64,000 bases of DNA, taken from NCBI RefSeq assembly GCF_002272245.1, contig NZ_NPDD01000169.1, forward strand, positions 1-64,000. Reading direction: 5' to 3'. Position 1 is the first letter of the stretch, and each line of letters opens with the position of its first letter. The position numbers were made by a program, and so were the translations under genes. This stretch comes from Bacillus sp. 7884-1. Lineage in GTDB: Bacteria; Bacillota; Bacilli; Bacillales; Cytobacillaceae. A model generated the notes under the pieces. The model was given only the letters and a program-made list of their open reading frames with translations. It did no database searches and was not told the origin of the DNA. Positions 1 to 7,877 of this stretch are shown piece after piece.

Positions 1-42
1 TTACTCTTTGAGATTAGTCCTCCATAAGGATTACCGTAAGAA

Positions 43-82
43 AAATCAACATCTGTCTTTAACAGAGCTTAAGGAAAAAGAG
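43..82. repeat. Short dispersed repeat block, copy 1
   Basis: A stretch reading AATCAACATCTGTC, TTTAACAGAGCTTAAGG and a run of A closely resembles 45359-45397, where AATCAACATTCATT is followed by TATAACAGAGCTAAAGG. The second copy sits at the end of a cluster of CGGAAA-type repeats, so this may be the tail of the same element family. The function is unknown. Confidence 0.5.
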
Positions 83-107
83 AGCCTGCCCCACTTCCGG
101 GACAGGC
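74..107 (-). terminator. Rho-independent terminator of dapA
   Basis: Read on the minus strand, GCCTGTCCC and GGGGCAGGC form a stem followed after four bases by a run of T. It lies just downstream of the dapA stop codon. Confidence 0.75.
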
Positions 108-122
108 AGCTTTGTATTTACA

Positions 123-1001
123 TTAAACCAAAGACCTAGCAGGCAGGACCTTTTGGAGTACACTTTTTTCTTCATCATTTAAAGGAACCATTGGCAGGCG
201 GACATCTCCAACTTGGACACCTTGCATATTTAGAGCGGCTTTTACGGGAGTTGGATTTGGTGCCGCAAATAATGCTTTCATAATTGGAAGAAGTCTGCGA
301 TGTGAAACGGCAGCTTCATTAACACGTCCATTTTTGAATTGGTTGATCATTTCTTGCATTTCATTCCCAATAATATGCGAGGCAACAGAAACAACTCCAG
401 CACCGCCTATGGATAGGACAGGTAAGGTTAATCCATCATCACCGCTGTACAAGGTAAAATCATCTGAAGTAAGGCTAATAATTTCTGCCATTACATCAAG
501 ATTTCCGCTGGCTTCTTTTATCGCCACGATATTACTAATTTCTGAGAGTCTGACAACTGTTTCTACCGAAATATTGACGACACTGCGCCCCGGAATGTTA
601 TAAAGCATTACTGGTAAGGAAGTGGTTTCGGCAATGGCTTTAAAGTGCTGAAACATTCCTTCCTGTGAAGGCTTATTATAATAGGGTGCAACGAGCATAA
701 TTCCATCCACACCTGCTTCTTCAGCCAGCTTTGTTAAGCTGATAGAAGCTCTTGTGTTATTGGAGCCAGTTCCAGCAATGACAGGCACTCTGCCTGCGGC
801 AGTTTCAACAGTCAATTTAAATAATTTAACTTTTTCTTCTGTAGTTAATGTAGGTGATTCTCCAGTTGTACCTGAAACGACTAATCCATCAGAACCATTG
901 TCTATTAAATAATTTACTAATGTTCTCGCTGCGTTAAAATCAACCTCACCATGCTGATCAAATGGCGTCACCATAGCTGTTAACACTTGGCCAAAATTCA
1001 T
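123..1001 (-). CDS. dapA: 4-hydroxy-tetrahydrodipicolinate synthase
   Basis: This enzyme condenses pyruvate with aspartate semialdehyde, the first committed step of lysine, diaminopimelate (peptidoglycan) and dipicolinate (spore) synthesis in the cytoplasm. The 292-residue length and the motifs fit: GTTGESPTL near the N-terminus for substrate binding, YNIPGR with the conserved Tyr, and AIKEASG with the Schiff-base Lys. The ATG at 1001 is chosen because AAGGGTG lies about six bases upstream; another ATG directly precedes it. The gene stands alone between a lysine riboswitch upstream and a strong terminator downstream, so lysine feedback at the RNA level is the expected control. In Bacillus subtilis dapA is usually found with asd and dapG, so this monocistronic copy may be a second dapA. 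Confidence 0.95.
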   Translation of the reverse strand: MNFGQVLTAMVTPFDQHGEVDFNAARTLVNYLIDNGSDGLVVSGTTGESPTLTTEEKVKLFKLTVETAAGRVPVIAGTGSNNTRASISLTKLAEEAGVDGIMLVAPYYNKPSQEGMFQHFKAIAETTSLPVMLYNIPGRSVVNISVETVVRLSEISNIVAIKEASGNLDVMAEIISLTSDDFTLYSGDDGLTLPVLSIGGAGVVSVASHIIGNEMQEMINQFKNGRVNEAAVSHRRLLPIMKALFAAPNPTPVKAALNMQGVQVGDVRLPMVPLNDEEKSVLQKVLPARSLV

Positions 1002-1069
1002 CATATTCACCCTTTATATCATTTTTTTTGAAAATTAGAGGTGGCTTGAGGTCAGTCAAAAGTTAACGC

Positions 1070-1099
1070 AAAAAAGCAGCAACGAAGGCTCGCGGCTGC
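1070..1099 (-). terminator. Riboswitch expression-platform terminator
   Basis: On the minus strand GCAGC, a 14-base loop region, GCTGC and six T form an intrinsic terminator between the lysine aptamer and dapA. This is where a lysine-bound riboswitch would stop transcription. Confidence 0.7.
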
Positions 1100-1130
1100 A
1101 GTAGAAACATAATAAAGAAACGTTCCTTTG

Positions 1131-1312
1131 CGTAAGATAGCCCTCCATATAGTCTCCTATATGACAGTTCTGTATTTCTTCAATAGCAGAACCAGCGGTC
1201 TAGAAAAATGAGATTCCATCCACTTCGGCAAATTCCCCTTTCCACAATCGTCCTAGGACCTCATCATCCTCAAACTGCGTACTAATGGTCTTTGCGCCTC
1301 TATCCTCACTTC
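1131..1312 (-). promoter_or_regulatory. Lysine riboswitch (L box)
   Basis: Read on the minus strand, the segment carries the recognised L-box blocks in order: GGATAGAGGCGC, TAGTACGC, TTTGAGGATGATGAG, AAAGGGGAATTTGCCGAAG and GGAGGGCTATC. The P1 helix pairs GATAG with CTATC. It lies 130 bases upstream of dapA with a terminator between, so lysine binding is expected to end transcription early. A matching promoter (TTGAAC, 17 bases, TATATT) is at 1351-1379. Confidence 0.93.
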
Positions 1313-1350
1313 AAAAGGTAATGAAGTAAGAAAATATTTAATTACAAGTA

Positions 1351-1379
1351 AATATAACAGAAAATTCATTATGGTTCAA
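1351..1379 (-). promoter_or_regulatory. Predicted sigma-A promoter of the riboswitch-dapA transcript
   Basis: On the minus strand TTGAAC is followed after 17 bases by TATATT, about 40 bases before the start of the lysine aptamer. Position and spacing fit a vegetative promoter. Confidence 0.55.
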
Positions 1380-1396
1380 GAGGGTAGCCTTAGAAG

Positions 1397-1435
1397 GGTG
1401 CCTGTCACCGTGACAAAGTCACGGTGACAGGCACC
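1397..1435. repeat. Perfect 18-bp inverted repeat of the GTGCCTGTCAC family
   Basis: The left arm GGTGCCTGTCACCGTGAC, the spacer AAA and the exact reverse complement make a long perfect hairpin. It is followed at about 1440-1454 by a second near-palindrome, GTGGACAGTGTCCAC. It sits between the convergent end of the methyltransferase gene and the riboswitch promoter. The core GTGCCTGKCAC recurs near 15022 and 18030, so this looks like a dispersed palindromic repeat rather than a plain terminator. Confidence 0.8.
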
Positions 1436-1489
1436 GCCCGTGGACAGTGTCCACCTCAGGCGGACAGTTTTATTCCAAAAGGAAGACTA

Positions 1490-2686
1490 TTATTTAAGTT
1501 TTTTTATGAAGACTACTTTTAGGTAGTCGGATTCTGGATAGTGTTTATTGGTTCTGAAGTCTTCAGGGAGTGAAAATTCTTCCATTAGTTTATAGCGTTT
1601 ATTTGATTCCTTAAAGGCGGTATCAATGAATCCTTTAAATTTGTTCATGCCAAAGGAGCTGGCATTGGTTGATGCGAGGATGATTCCATTATCCTCTGTG
1701 ATGGAAATTGCTTCTTTTAATAGGTTTTTATAATCCTTTTCGGCACTGAAAACAAACTTCTTTGATCTTGCAAAGCTTGGAGGATCAAGGATCACGACAT
1801 CAAACAGCAGACCCTTTTTCACTGCATATTTGAAGTATTTGAATACATCCTCTACGATGATATCTTGAGTTTCTGCATCAATTCCATTCACTTTAAATTG
1901 CTCAATCGTTTTACTTTTGCTTCGATTTGCGAGGTCAACACTGGTCGTTTTCGTCGCTCCGCCTAAATCGGCGAAAACTGAAAATACGCCGGTATAAGAG
2001 AACGTGTTTAATACTCGTTTCCCTTTTGAATAGACATCTCGTAATGTTTTTCTTACATCCTTTTGATCTAAGAAAACACCGACCATGGCACTTTCATTCA
2101 AATAAACCGCAATATTGACGCCATTTTCTTTCACGATAAGGGGAAACTCTCCTCGTTCGCCCGCGACGAAGTCATCTTCTTCAATGTACTTACCACTTTC
2201 ATCAAACCGCTTTTTCTGATAAATAGCTTTATACTCCACCAAATTCTTCAATGAATCTATGATAAACTCCCGAAAGTGATAGATGCCTTTACTGTACCAG
2301 GTAATGACGTAATAACCATCGAAATAATCAATCGTTAAACCGCCAATTCCATCGCCTTCGCCGTTAAACACTCGAAAGGCTGTAGTTTCAGAGCCCTGAA
2401 AAAAATGCTCTCTTCTATCAAAGGCAGCCTTTAGGGTCTTTTCAAAAAAACGATGATCAAACTGTTCTTTTTCATTGTTGCTAAGCACCCAGCCCAGACC
2501 TTTATTTTGTTTTCCATAATAGCCTTTGGCAATAAAATTATTCTGTTCATCAACTAGCTTTATGGTGCATCCTTCTACATCAAGAGCAGTAGAATTTAGA
2601 ATGGTTTCCTTTGTAATAAGCGGGTAGCCGTTTTTATATTTAGTAACGAACTTTGATTTTACCTTTAAACCAACTTCTGTTTTCAT
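1490..2686 (-). CDS. Class I rRNA large-subunit (cytosine-C5) methyltransferase, RlmI-like
   Basis: The 398-residue protein has the RlmI layout: an N-terminal PUA-like part (about 1-80), a central RlmI-specific region, then a Rossmann SAM-binding domain from about 200. Visible motifs are NTFSYTGVFSVFA for SAM binding and DPPSFARSKK, the catalytic-loop signature of the family, with VVILDPPS before it. By family it would methylate a cytosine in 23S rRNA, but substrate choice cannot be read from sequence and other RlmI-like enzymes act on other bases. It stands alone with an ATG start. Confidence 0.85.
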   Translation of the reverse strand: MKTEVGLKVKSKFVTKYKNGYPLITKETILNSTALDVEGCTIKLVDEQNNFIAKGYYGKQNKGLGWVLSNNEKEQFDHRFFEKTLKAAFDRREHFFQGSETTAFRVFNGEGDGIGGLTIDYFDGYYVITWYSKGIYHFREFIIDSLKNLVEYKAIYQKKRFDESGKYIEEDDFVAGERGEFPLIVKENGVNIAVYLNESAMVGVFLDQKDVRKTLRDVYSKGKRVLNTFSYTGVFSVFADLGGATKTTSVDLANRSKSKTIEQFKVNGIDAETQDIIVEDVFKYFKYAVKKGLLFDVVILDPPSFARSKKFVFSAEKDYKNLLKEAISITEDNGIILASTNASSFGMNKFKGFIDTAFKESNKRYKLMEEFSLPEDFRTNKHYPESDYLKVVFIKKLK

Positions 2687-2815
2687 GTTTTCATCCTATC
2701 TCTTGTAAATATCATTATTAGCATTGTAAACAAATATTTGTAAAATCAATCACAATCCATCAATCATAACACGCTTTACTACTTGTGGTGCGTATTTCAG
2801 GATAGGGGAACACAT

Positions 2816-2842
2816 AAAAAAAATCCAGAAAGCATCTGGATC
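2816..2842 (-). terminator. Terminator downstream of the CwlK-like gene
   Basis: On the minus strand ATCCAGATGCTTTCTGGAT is followed by eight T. It lies about 50 bases past the stop codon of the peptidase gene. Confidence 0.8.
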
Positions 2843-2892
2843 TTGATTTACTATAGCGCAATTATTTTCAAAAGAGAGGAATGCTTCTCCAA

Positions 2893-3405
2893 TTAGTGGG
2901 TGTCCACTGTTAAAGATGACTCTTCAGGTCTCTTGCCGTTCTGTAAGTCAGCAAGTGTTAACCCAAAGTTCATTTGTACGTCGTATTGCATATCCCATAT
3001 GACATTTTCAGAAGGGGTTTTTATGGCAAAGTCGATGGCAAGCCCAAAATTATGAAAGGATTCTCCTCCCCTAGCATGCGTTACGATATTTCCCTCTCCT
3101 GTCCGGCCTTGTTCATATAGTCGGTCCTGATCCTCTGCACTGCGGAAGTCATCCGTAATTATGATCACAATCCCTTTTTGGGCAGATTGCTGGATTAATT
3201 GATTGCTCCGGTCCTTCACGATAGGATGGAGTTCAGTTGGAAAATCCGCAGATTCCATCGTTAATCTATTAAGCAAGTTAAGTCCTAAAGGATTTTTCAT
3301 AATGAAATAAATAATAATAGCAATAAATAATGTGAGTAATAGTTTCCCTTGCCCGTTAAGTTTCAAAATCGCATTTCCTTTCTTACCTAAAAATCTTTTC
3401 AACAT
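2893..3405 (-). CDS. CwlK-like M15 L,D-endopeptidase with an internal deletion
   Basis: The family cuts peptidoglycan stem peptides at the cell surface and needs zinc held by His, Asp and a second His. This 170-residue protein has an N-terminal membrane anchor (about 24-38) and the first zinc motif SFHNFGLAIDF. After VIWDMQYD it jumps directly to VQMNFGLTLADLQNGKRP. In complete family members about 35 residues lie between these parts, including the WGGDW and YPHFQ segments with the last zinc ligand. The reading frame is intact and the clean in-frame loss suggests a deletion, so the product is probably catalytically dead. The start could be the ATG used here or a downstream TTG with AAAGGAA before it. 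Confidence 0.75.
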   Translation of the reverse strand: MLKRFLGKKGNAILKLNGQGKLLLTLFIAIIIYFIMKNPLGLNLLNRLTMESADFPTELHPIVKDRSNQLIQQSAQKGIVIIITDDFRSAEDQDRLYEQGRTGEGNIVTHARGGESFHNFGLAIDFAIKTPSENVIWDMQYDVQMNFGLTLADLQNGKRPEESSLTVDTH

Positions 3406-3480
3406 CTAAGACGATAATAAAGGACCCAATGTTTCAATTACTTCATTTCCTCCTATTTGAAAATCTATTCAATCATACAT

Positions 3481-3509
3481 AAAAAAAGATCCAGGTATAC
3501 TGGATCTTT
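3481..3509 (-). terminator. Terminator of the branched-chain aminotransferase gene
   Basis: On the minus strand AAGATCCAGTATACCTGGATC is followed by seven T, about 20 bases past the aminotransferase stop codon. Confidence 0.85.
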
Positions 3510-3527
3510 ACAAAGTCATGATTCAAA

Positions 3528-4610
3528 TTAAGCTTCTACTGAAGCAACTTTAACGGTCCAGTTAAATGGATCTTCTTTTTTCCCAAGTTGAATTCCTGTC
3601 ATTTCATTATAAATATCCTGAGATAGCTGACCGATATTATTGTTATTGATAATAATAGATTGATCTTTCCAAGTCAGTTCACCAACAGGCGAAATAACGG
3701 CAGCCGTTCCTGCTCCAAAGACCTCCTCAAGTTCCCCGCGCTTATGTGCAGCAAATACCTCTTCAATGGATATTTTCTCCTCGCGTACAGGAATATTCCA
3801 ATATTTTAACAGTTGAATGACGGAATCACGGGTAACACCAGGTAAAATGCTGCCATTTAACCTCGGAGTGACCACTTCACCATTAATTTTGAAGAAGATA
3901 TTCATACTGCCGACTTCTTCCACATATTTATTCTCTTTCGCATCGAGCCATAGAATTTGAGCATAGCCATTAGCATCTGCCTTTTCTTGGGCCTTAAGGC
4001 TGGCAGCATAGTTGCCTGCTGTTTTTACATGGCCAACGCCGCCAATTACCGCACGGACGAATTGCTCTTCCACATAGATTTTCACGGGACTTAATTGGCT
4101 GCCATAATAGGCTCCAGAAGGGGAGAGGATAACCAACAATTTATATTGCTTGGCTGGTCGGACACCGAGATACGCCTCTGTTGAAAAAATAAACGGGCGG
4201 ATATAAAGCGAAGTTCCTTCACCGCTTGGAACCCAATCTTTTTCAGTAATAATTAATTGTTTAATTCCTTCTAATAAGAAGTCCTCATCAATTTGGGGAA
4301 TACACAGCCTATCGCAGGATTCATTGAAACGCTTCATATTCTTCTCAGGACGGAATAATTGGATGGACCCATCCTCAGTCTTATATGCTTTCATTCCTTC
4401 AAAGATTGCTTGTCCATAGTGAAAAACCATTGCTGATGGATCAAGCATTAACGGTTCATTAGGAGTAATTCTCGGATCAAACCAGCCTAGGTCACTATGA
4501 TAGTCCATTGCAAACATGTAATCACTGAAATACTTGCCGAAACCAAGTGAAGAGGGATCTGGCTTTGCCTTTAATTGTTCTCTAGGGATAAATGAAATCT
4601 CCTGTTTCAT
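3528..4610 (-). CDS. ilvE: Branched-chain amino acid aminotransferase
   Basis: This cytoplasmic PLP enzyme transfers the amino group between glutamate and the keto acids of leucine, isoleucine and valine. The 360 residues match the longer class IV type (IlvK/YwaA-like). Visible signs are HYGQAIFEGMKAY, RPFIF, the PLP lysine in HVKTAGNYAAS, and GTAAVISPVGE near the end. The ATG at 4610 follows AGGTG closely and is preferred to the GTG two codons earlier. It is monocistronic with its own terminator; the 320-base region upstream is shared divergently with degV. Confidence 0.94.
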   Translation of the reverse strand: MKQEISFIPREQLKAKPDPSSLGFGKYFSDYMFAMDYHSDLGWFDPRITPNEPLMLDPSAMVFHYGQAIFEGMKAYKTEDGSIQLFRPEKNMKRFNESCDRLCIPQIDEDFLLEGIKQLIITEKDWVPSGEGTSLYIRPFIFSTEAYLGVRPAKQYKLLVILSPSGAYYGSQLSPVKIYVEEQFVRAVIGGVGHVKTAGNYAASLKAQEKADANGYAQILWLDAKENKYVEEVGSMNIFFKINGEVVTPRLNGSILPGVTRDSVIQLLKYWNIPVREEKISIEEVFAAHKRGELEEVFGAGTAAVISPVGELTWKDQSIIINNNNIGQLSQDIYNEMTGIQLGKKEDPFNWTVKVASVEA

Positions 4611-4931
4611 GCTCACACCTCATTCTTATTTATAAGTTCAGTTTTTAAACACTTAATTCACTCAATCTTACTCTAAAAATTATCTTTTTGGAATAGTAAA
4701 AATTCTTCCCTTTACTATACCACTATTTAAATTAAATCAGGTTAATTTTGATTTAGATTTGTCAAAGTGGTGACAATTTCGTTTGTCAGACCTAAAAAAC
4801 TTCATCTTATATGACAAATATAACTGGTGAAAAAGTACTCATTTTTGTAATGTTAACCTCATTACAATACTACTATTTTTAAGGTTATTGCCTATATAGA
4901 TTGAGAGAATTTTAAGAAGGAAGAGGATAAT
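4611..4931. other. Divergent intergenic region between ilvE and degV
   Basis: No gene is seen. A near-palindrome, TTGTCAAAGTGGTGACAA, lies at 4759-4776 and could be a regulator site. No CodY box could be recognised with confidence and no T-box leader is present. Confidence 0.4.
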
Positions 4932-5780
4932 ATGAAAAAACCTAAAATTGCATGGATTACCGATACGACTTCTTCTCTTAGCAAAGAGTTTATTAAGCAG
5001 CATAACATACATGTTATTCCCCTGCATGTTGTCATTAACGATAAATTTTATAAAGAAACAATCGATATTACCGAAGAAGATTTTTATAATCGAATGAAGA
5101 ATGAGGAAGGGAAATTCCAATCATCACAGCCAAATATCGGGGACATCGTGGACCTTTATGAAAAGTTAAAAGAAGAATATGACTTTGGAATAGCCATACA
5201 TGCATCTAGTACATTAACCGGCACCTATCAAACCTCTGTGATGGCAACGGAAATGGCTGGATTCAAATTATTTGCGATTGATTCCCATACGGGTTCTTAT
5301 CCTTTATCGTTCCTTGTGAAAAGAGGGGTAGAACTAGTTGAAAAGGGAGTCGATATTAACGAGGTAGTTACACAACTAAACGCATTGCGCGAGCACACTC
5401 GATTATTCCTGGTTCCATCAAACCTAGACCAGCTTCACAAGAGCGGCAGGGTGTCTGGAAGCCAAAAAATATTAGCTTCGCTATTTAATATTAAGCCGAT
5501 TTTATCGATTGAGGATGGAGCCGCAAAGATTAAAGACAAAGTCCGAACTGAAAAGAAGGCTCTTGCTTGGCTGGTAAATAATTTAAAGGATGACCTTCAT
5601 TCAAAAAAAGTTCAAAAGGTTGCCATTGTCCATGCTAATGACCGTGAAAGGGCTGCTGGGCTTGAACAATTAGTAAATGAAACATTTCCACATATAGAAA
5701 CAGAGAAATTAATGCTCATCACCGTTGCCGGTGTACATACGGGTGTTGGAACTCTTGGACTATCATGGGTTAATGAATAA
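4932..5780 (+). CDS. DegV family fatty acid-binding protein
   Basis: DegV/FakB proteins bind a fatty acid and present it to the kinase FakA for phosphorylation and entry into phospholipid synthesis. The 282 residues begin with the usual strand and ITDTTSSLS ligand loop. HASSTLTGTYQT and IDSHTGS are the conserved fatty-acid head-group contacts, and GRVSGSQKILASLFNIKPIL is the typical central helix. The RBS AAGGAAGAGGA precedes the ATG. No kinase gene is nearby, as is common for these paralogues. Confidence 0.92.
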   Translation: MKKPKIAWITDTTSSLSKEFIKQHNIHVIPLHVVINDKFYKETIDITEEDFYNRMKNEEGKFQSSQPNIGDIVDLYEKLKEEYDFGIAIHASSTLTGTYQTSVMATEMAGFKLFAIDSHTGSYPLSFLVKRGVELVEKGVDINEVVTQLNALREHTRLFLVPSNLDQLHKSGRVSGSQKILASLFNIKPILSIEDGAAKIKDKVRTEKKALAWLVNNLKDDLHSKKVQKVAIVHANDRERAAGLEQLVNETFPHIETEKLMLITVAGVHTGVGTLGLSWVNE

Positions 5781-5800
5781 TTTGGGAAAATAAGCAGATA

Positions 5801-5832
5801 AAAGGCCGTTTGAATGAATCAAACGGCCCTTT
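5801..5832. terminator. Bidirectional terminator after degV
   Basis: AAAGGCCGTTTGA, a five-base loop and its complement TCAAACGGCC form a strong hairpin just before the convergent small zinc-ribbon gene. Confidence 0.75.
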
Positions 5833-5860
5833 AGAATTTCTTCCATCAGGATAAAACTAC

Positions 5861-5971
5861 CTATTCTTCTTCTGTATATGCCTCGGTCGTCGTGTCCCTG
5901 CAATCCCAGCACTCACATCGATTCCTCTCCATGAGACATAATTCCTCGCCACAAGAAATGCAGACATCCAT
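5861..5971 (-). CDS. Small Cys-rich (zinc-ribbon-like) protein, 36 residues
   Basis: From the ATG at 5971 the product reads MDVCISCGEELCLMER and continues with CECWDCRD before an acidic tail. The two CxxC pairs suggest one bound zinc ion. AAAGGGGAG lies nine bases upstream, which favours this start over an upstream in-frame ATG that would add unrelated residues. The function is unknown; the gene lies convergent to degV and just before the TnpB element. Confidence 0.6.
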   Translation of the reverse strand: MDVCISCGEELCLMERNRCECWDCRDTTTEAYTEEE

Positions 5972-6269
5972 AAGAAGAAACTCCCCTTTCCAGTGAAAAT
6001 GTATATTTATTCTATTTTTATTCAGTGATGTTGATAAATATGTCACCTTATCCTCGATAAATCAATTGCCCCAAATGGCAAAGCACTGTTCCATATCGTG
6101 TAAATGTAGAAATTTTATCAAAAAGCAGCGTAAAACCCCTAGCTTAAGATATAAGGGTATAAGCTGTATTTTTGGATAAAATCAGGGCTCCTACTATACT
6201 TTCTATCAAACTATTTGGTATAATGAAAGCACAAAGAGAACGTTTGTTCTTTGTGAGGGGGTGAACGAA

Positions 6270-7766
6270 ATGTATAGTGCTTATAAAATACAAATACATC
6301 CGGACCATGAATTGTTTGATTACTGTGACTCTCTATGTTTTAAAGCGAAAAACTTGTACAACATTACCAATTACTATATTAGACAGGTTTACACTGCACT
6401 AAAAAAAGAAATTAGAAGTGAAAATCAACTTCACGTTCTAATGGATATTGAAACACATTTATCTAAAATGAATAAGATTCGCCAGAAAAGTCATGAAAAA
6501 GTGAAGGTAAAACCTAAGAAAGTAGACAAAAATGGCAAAATTCTTGATCCAGTGTTGAAGCTATTTAAAGTGCCTCATCTTGAGAAATCATTTATTGGAT
6601 ATGGCTTTGTAGAAGCCTTATTTAAAGTGATGAAACAAGTAGACTACACTTCTATGCCCTCCCAGTCCAATCAGCAAACAATGAAAAAAGTATATGATGA
6701 TTGGAAAAGTTTCTTCGAAGCCTCTAAGAAATATAAAATCAATCCTGCCAGCTTTTCCGGTAAGCCAAAGATTCCAAAATATAAACAGAAAAATGGGAAA
6801 ACCACGTGTTATTTAACCAATCAAATAGCAACGATCAAAGAAGGAAATGTTCTTAAATTACCTGGAACCCATCTACAGTTAAACTTGGGGAAAGTGGCCC
6901 AATTCGAAGGGAAACTGCAACAGGTTCGAATTGTCCCCTCCTATGGCCGCTATGTAGTGGAGGTCATTTTTAAAGGTACACAAGACAAGGAAATCTATCG
7001 CACTGAAAAGCAATTTAATGAATTGGTATTTGAACCTAAACGAGTAATGGGTATTGATTTGGGCGTTAATAACTTGGCAACTATCGTCGATAATACGGGG
7101 CTAAAGCCTCTGCTTATCAAGGGCACAAGTTTAAAATCAATCAATCAATACTATAACAAATTAAAGAGCAAGTACATGAGTATTATTCGAAATGGGAAAG
7201 GTCCCAAAGAAGGGATTTTTAACACTAAACGAATGATATCGTTGGACCGAAAAAGAAATAACCGAGTCATGGATTTTTTGCATAAAGCTAGCGCTAAAGT
7301 GGTGGAAATTGCGTTAGTAAGAAACATTGATACTATCATTATTGGAAGGAATGTTGGCTGGAAATTGGAGGTTGATATGCAAAAGGCAAATAAGCAGACC
7401 TTCATCCAAATTCCATATTCGACTTTCATAGAAATGATTCGATACAAAGCCGAACGCCAAGGGGTTCAAGTCATTGATAGGGAAGAAAGCTACACCTCCA
7501 AGTCTAGTTTGTTGAATCATGACCCCATTCCGACATTCGGAGAAGAACATCAAACTATTTTTAGTGGGTATCGAAGTACTAGAGCTTTTTACAAAATTAA
7601 GGGCTCAAAAGTTCTAATTCATGCAGATGTAAATGGCGCATTTAATATCGTTCGAAAACATGTAAAGAATGCCTTTGAAGGACTTGAAAGAAATCAATTC
7701 CTTCAAGCTCCACAGAAAATCATCATCATGGAAAATAGACATGCAAAGCTGAAGGCTTCGGCCTGA
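6270..7766 (+). CDS. tnpB: RNA-guided nuclease TnpB, rearranged-active-site type
   Basis: TnpB is the transposon-encoded, omega-RNA-guided DNA nuclease related to Cas12. The 498-residue protein has the RuvC-I motif GIDLGVNNLATI (Asp263) and the last motif HADVNGAFNI (Asp453). The usual RuvC-II Glu is absent: the strand reads TIIIGRNVGW with Gly359 in its place. A Glu is found later, in FIEMIRYKAE (Glu388), as in TnpB groups with a relocated glutamate. The Cys4 zinc finger normally between RuvC-II and RuvC-III is also missing, with only ESYTSKSSLL left. The ATG at 6270 sits after GAGGGGGTGA. The protein looks complete, so it may still be active. Confidence 0.93.
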   Translation: MYSAYKIQIHPDHELFDYCDSLCFKAKNLYNITNYYIRQVYTALKKEIRSENQLHVLMDIETHLSKMNKIRQKSHEKVKVKPKKVDKNGKILDPVLKLFKVPHLEKSFIGYGFVEALFKVMKQVDYTSMPSQSNQQTMKKVYDDWKSFFEASKKYKINPASFSGKPKIPKYKQKNGKTTCYLTNQIATIKEGNVLKLPGTHLQLNLGKVAQFEGKLQQVRIVPSYGRYVVEVIFKGTQDKEIYRTEKQFNELVFEPKRVMGIDLGVNNLATIVDNTGLKPLLIKGTSLKSINQYYNKLKSKYMSIIRNGKGPKEGIFNTKRMISLDRKRNNRVMDFLHKASAKVVEIALVRNIDTIIIGRNVGWKLEVDMQKANKQTFIQIPYSTFIEMIRYKAERQGVQVIDREESYTSKSSLLNHDPIPTFGEEHQTIFSGYRSTRAFYKIKGSKVLIHADVNGAFNIVRKHVKNAFEGLERNQFLQAPQKIIIMENRHAKLKASA

Positions 7767-7873
7767 TGTAATAGCGGGACTTGTGGTAGCCCACGTAAAG
7801 ACAATGGTGCTTTTTAAGACTATTCTTTCGAAACCCCTGGCTTTAGCTTTGGGGATACACATTCAGACTCTTT
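7700..7873 (+). ncRNA. Putative omega-RNA (reRNA) overlapping the tnpB 3' end
   Basis: In IS200/IS605 elements the guide RNA scaffold runs from the tnpB 3' coding end to the right end. Here the region after the stop codon is non-coding and ends in the hairpin CCCCTGGCTTTAGCTTTGGGG region at 7834-7855. The guide would be the sequence right after the element end. This is inference by position and no fold was computed. Confidence 0.4.
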
Positions 7874-7877
7874 ACGT

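Larger units (their letters stand above)
6136..7873 (+). mobile_element. IS200/IS605-type element encoding TnpB only
   Basis: The left end carries AAACCCCTAGCTTAAG and the right end AAACCCCTGGCTTTAGC followed by GGGGATACACATTCAG. These resemble the subterminal hairpin ends of IS605/IS1341 elements, which lack terminal inverted repeats. There is no tnpA Y1 transposase, so it would need help in trans or be immobile. The right end abuts the reading frame of a broken hydrolase gene. The exact borders are estimates. Confidence 0.6.

Noticed and set aside
4759-4776. CodY or T-box control of ilvE
   Set aside because: No AATTTTCWGAAAATT match or T-box sequence was found; only a short unrelated near-palindrome is visible.
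4839-5120. A 93-codon minus-strand frame at the start of degV
   Set aside because: It is antisense to degV and its promoter region, with low-complexity hydrophobic text; degV is unambiguous.
7151-7862. Minus-strand frames over the tnpB 3' half and right end
   Set aside because: They overlap the tnpB coding region and the element end and show no protein-like features.
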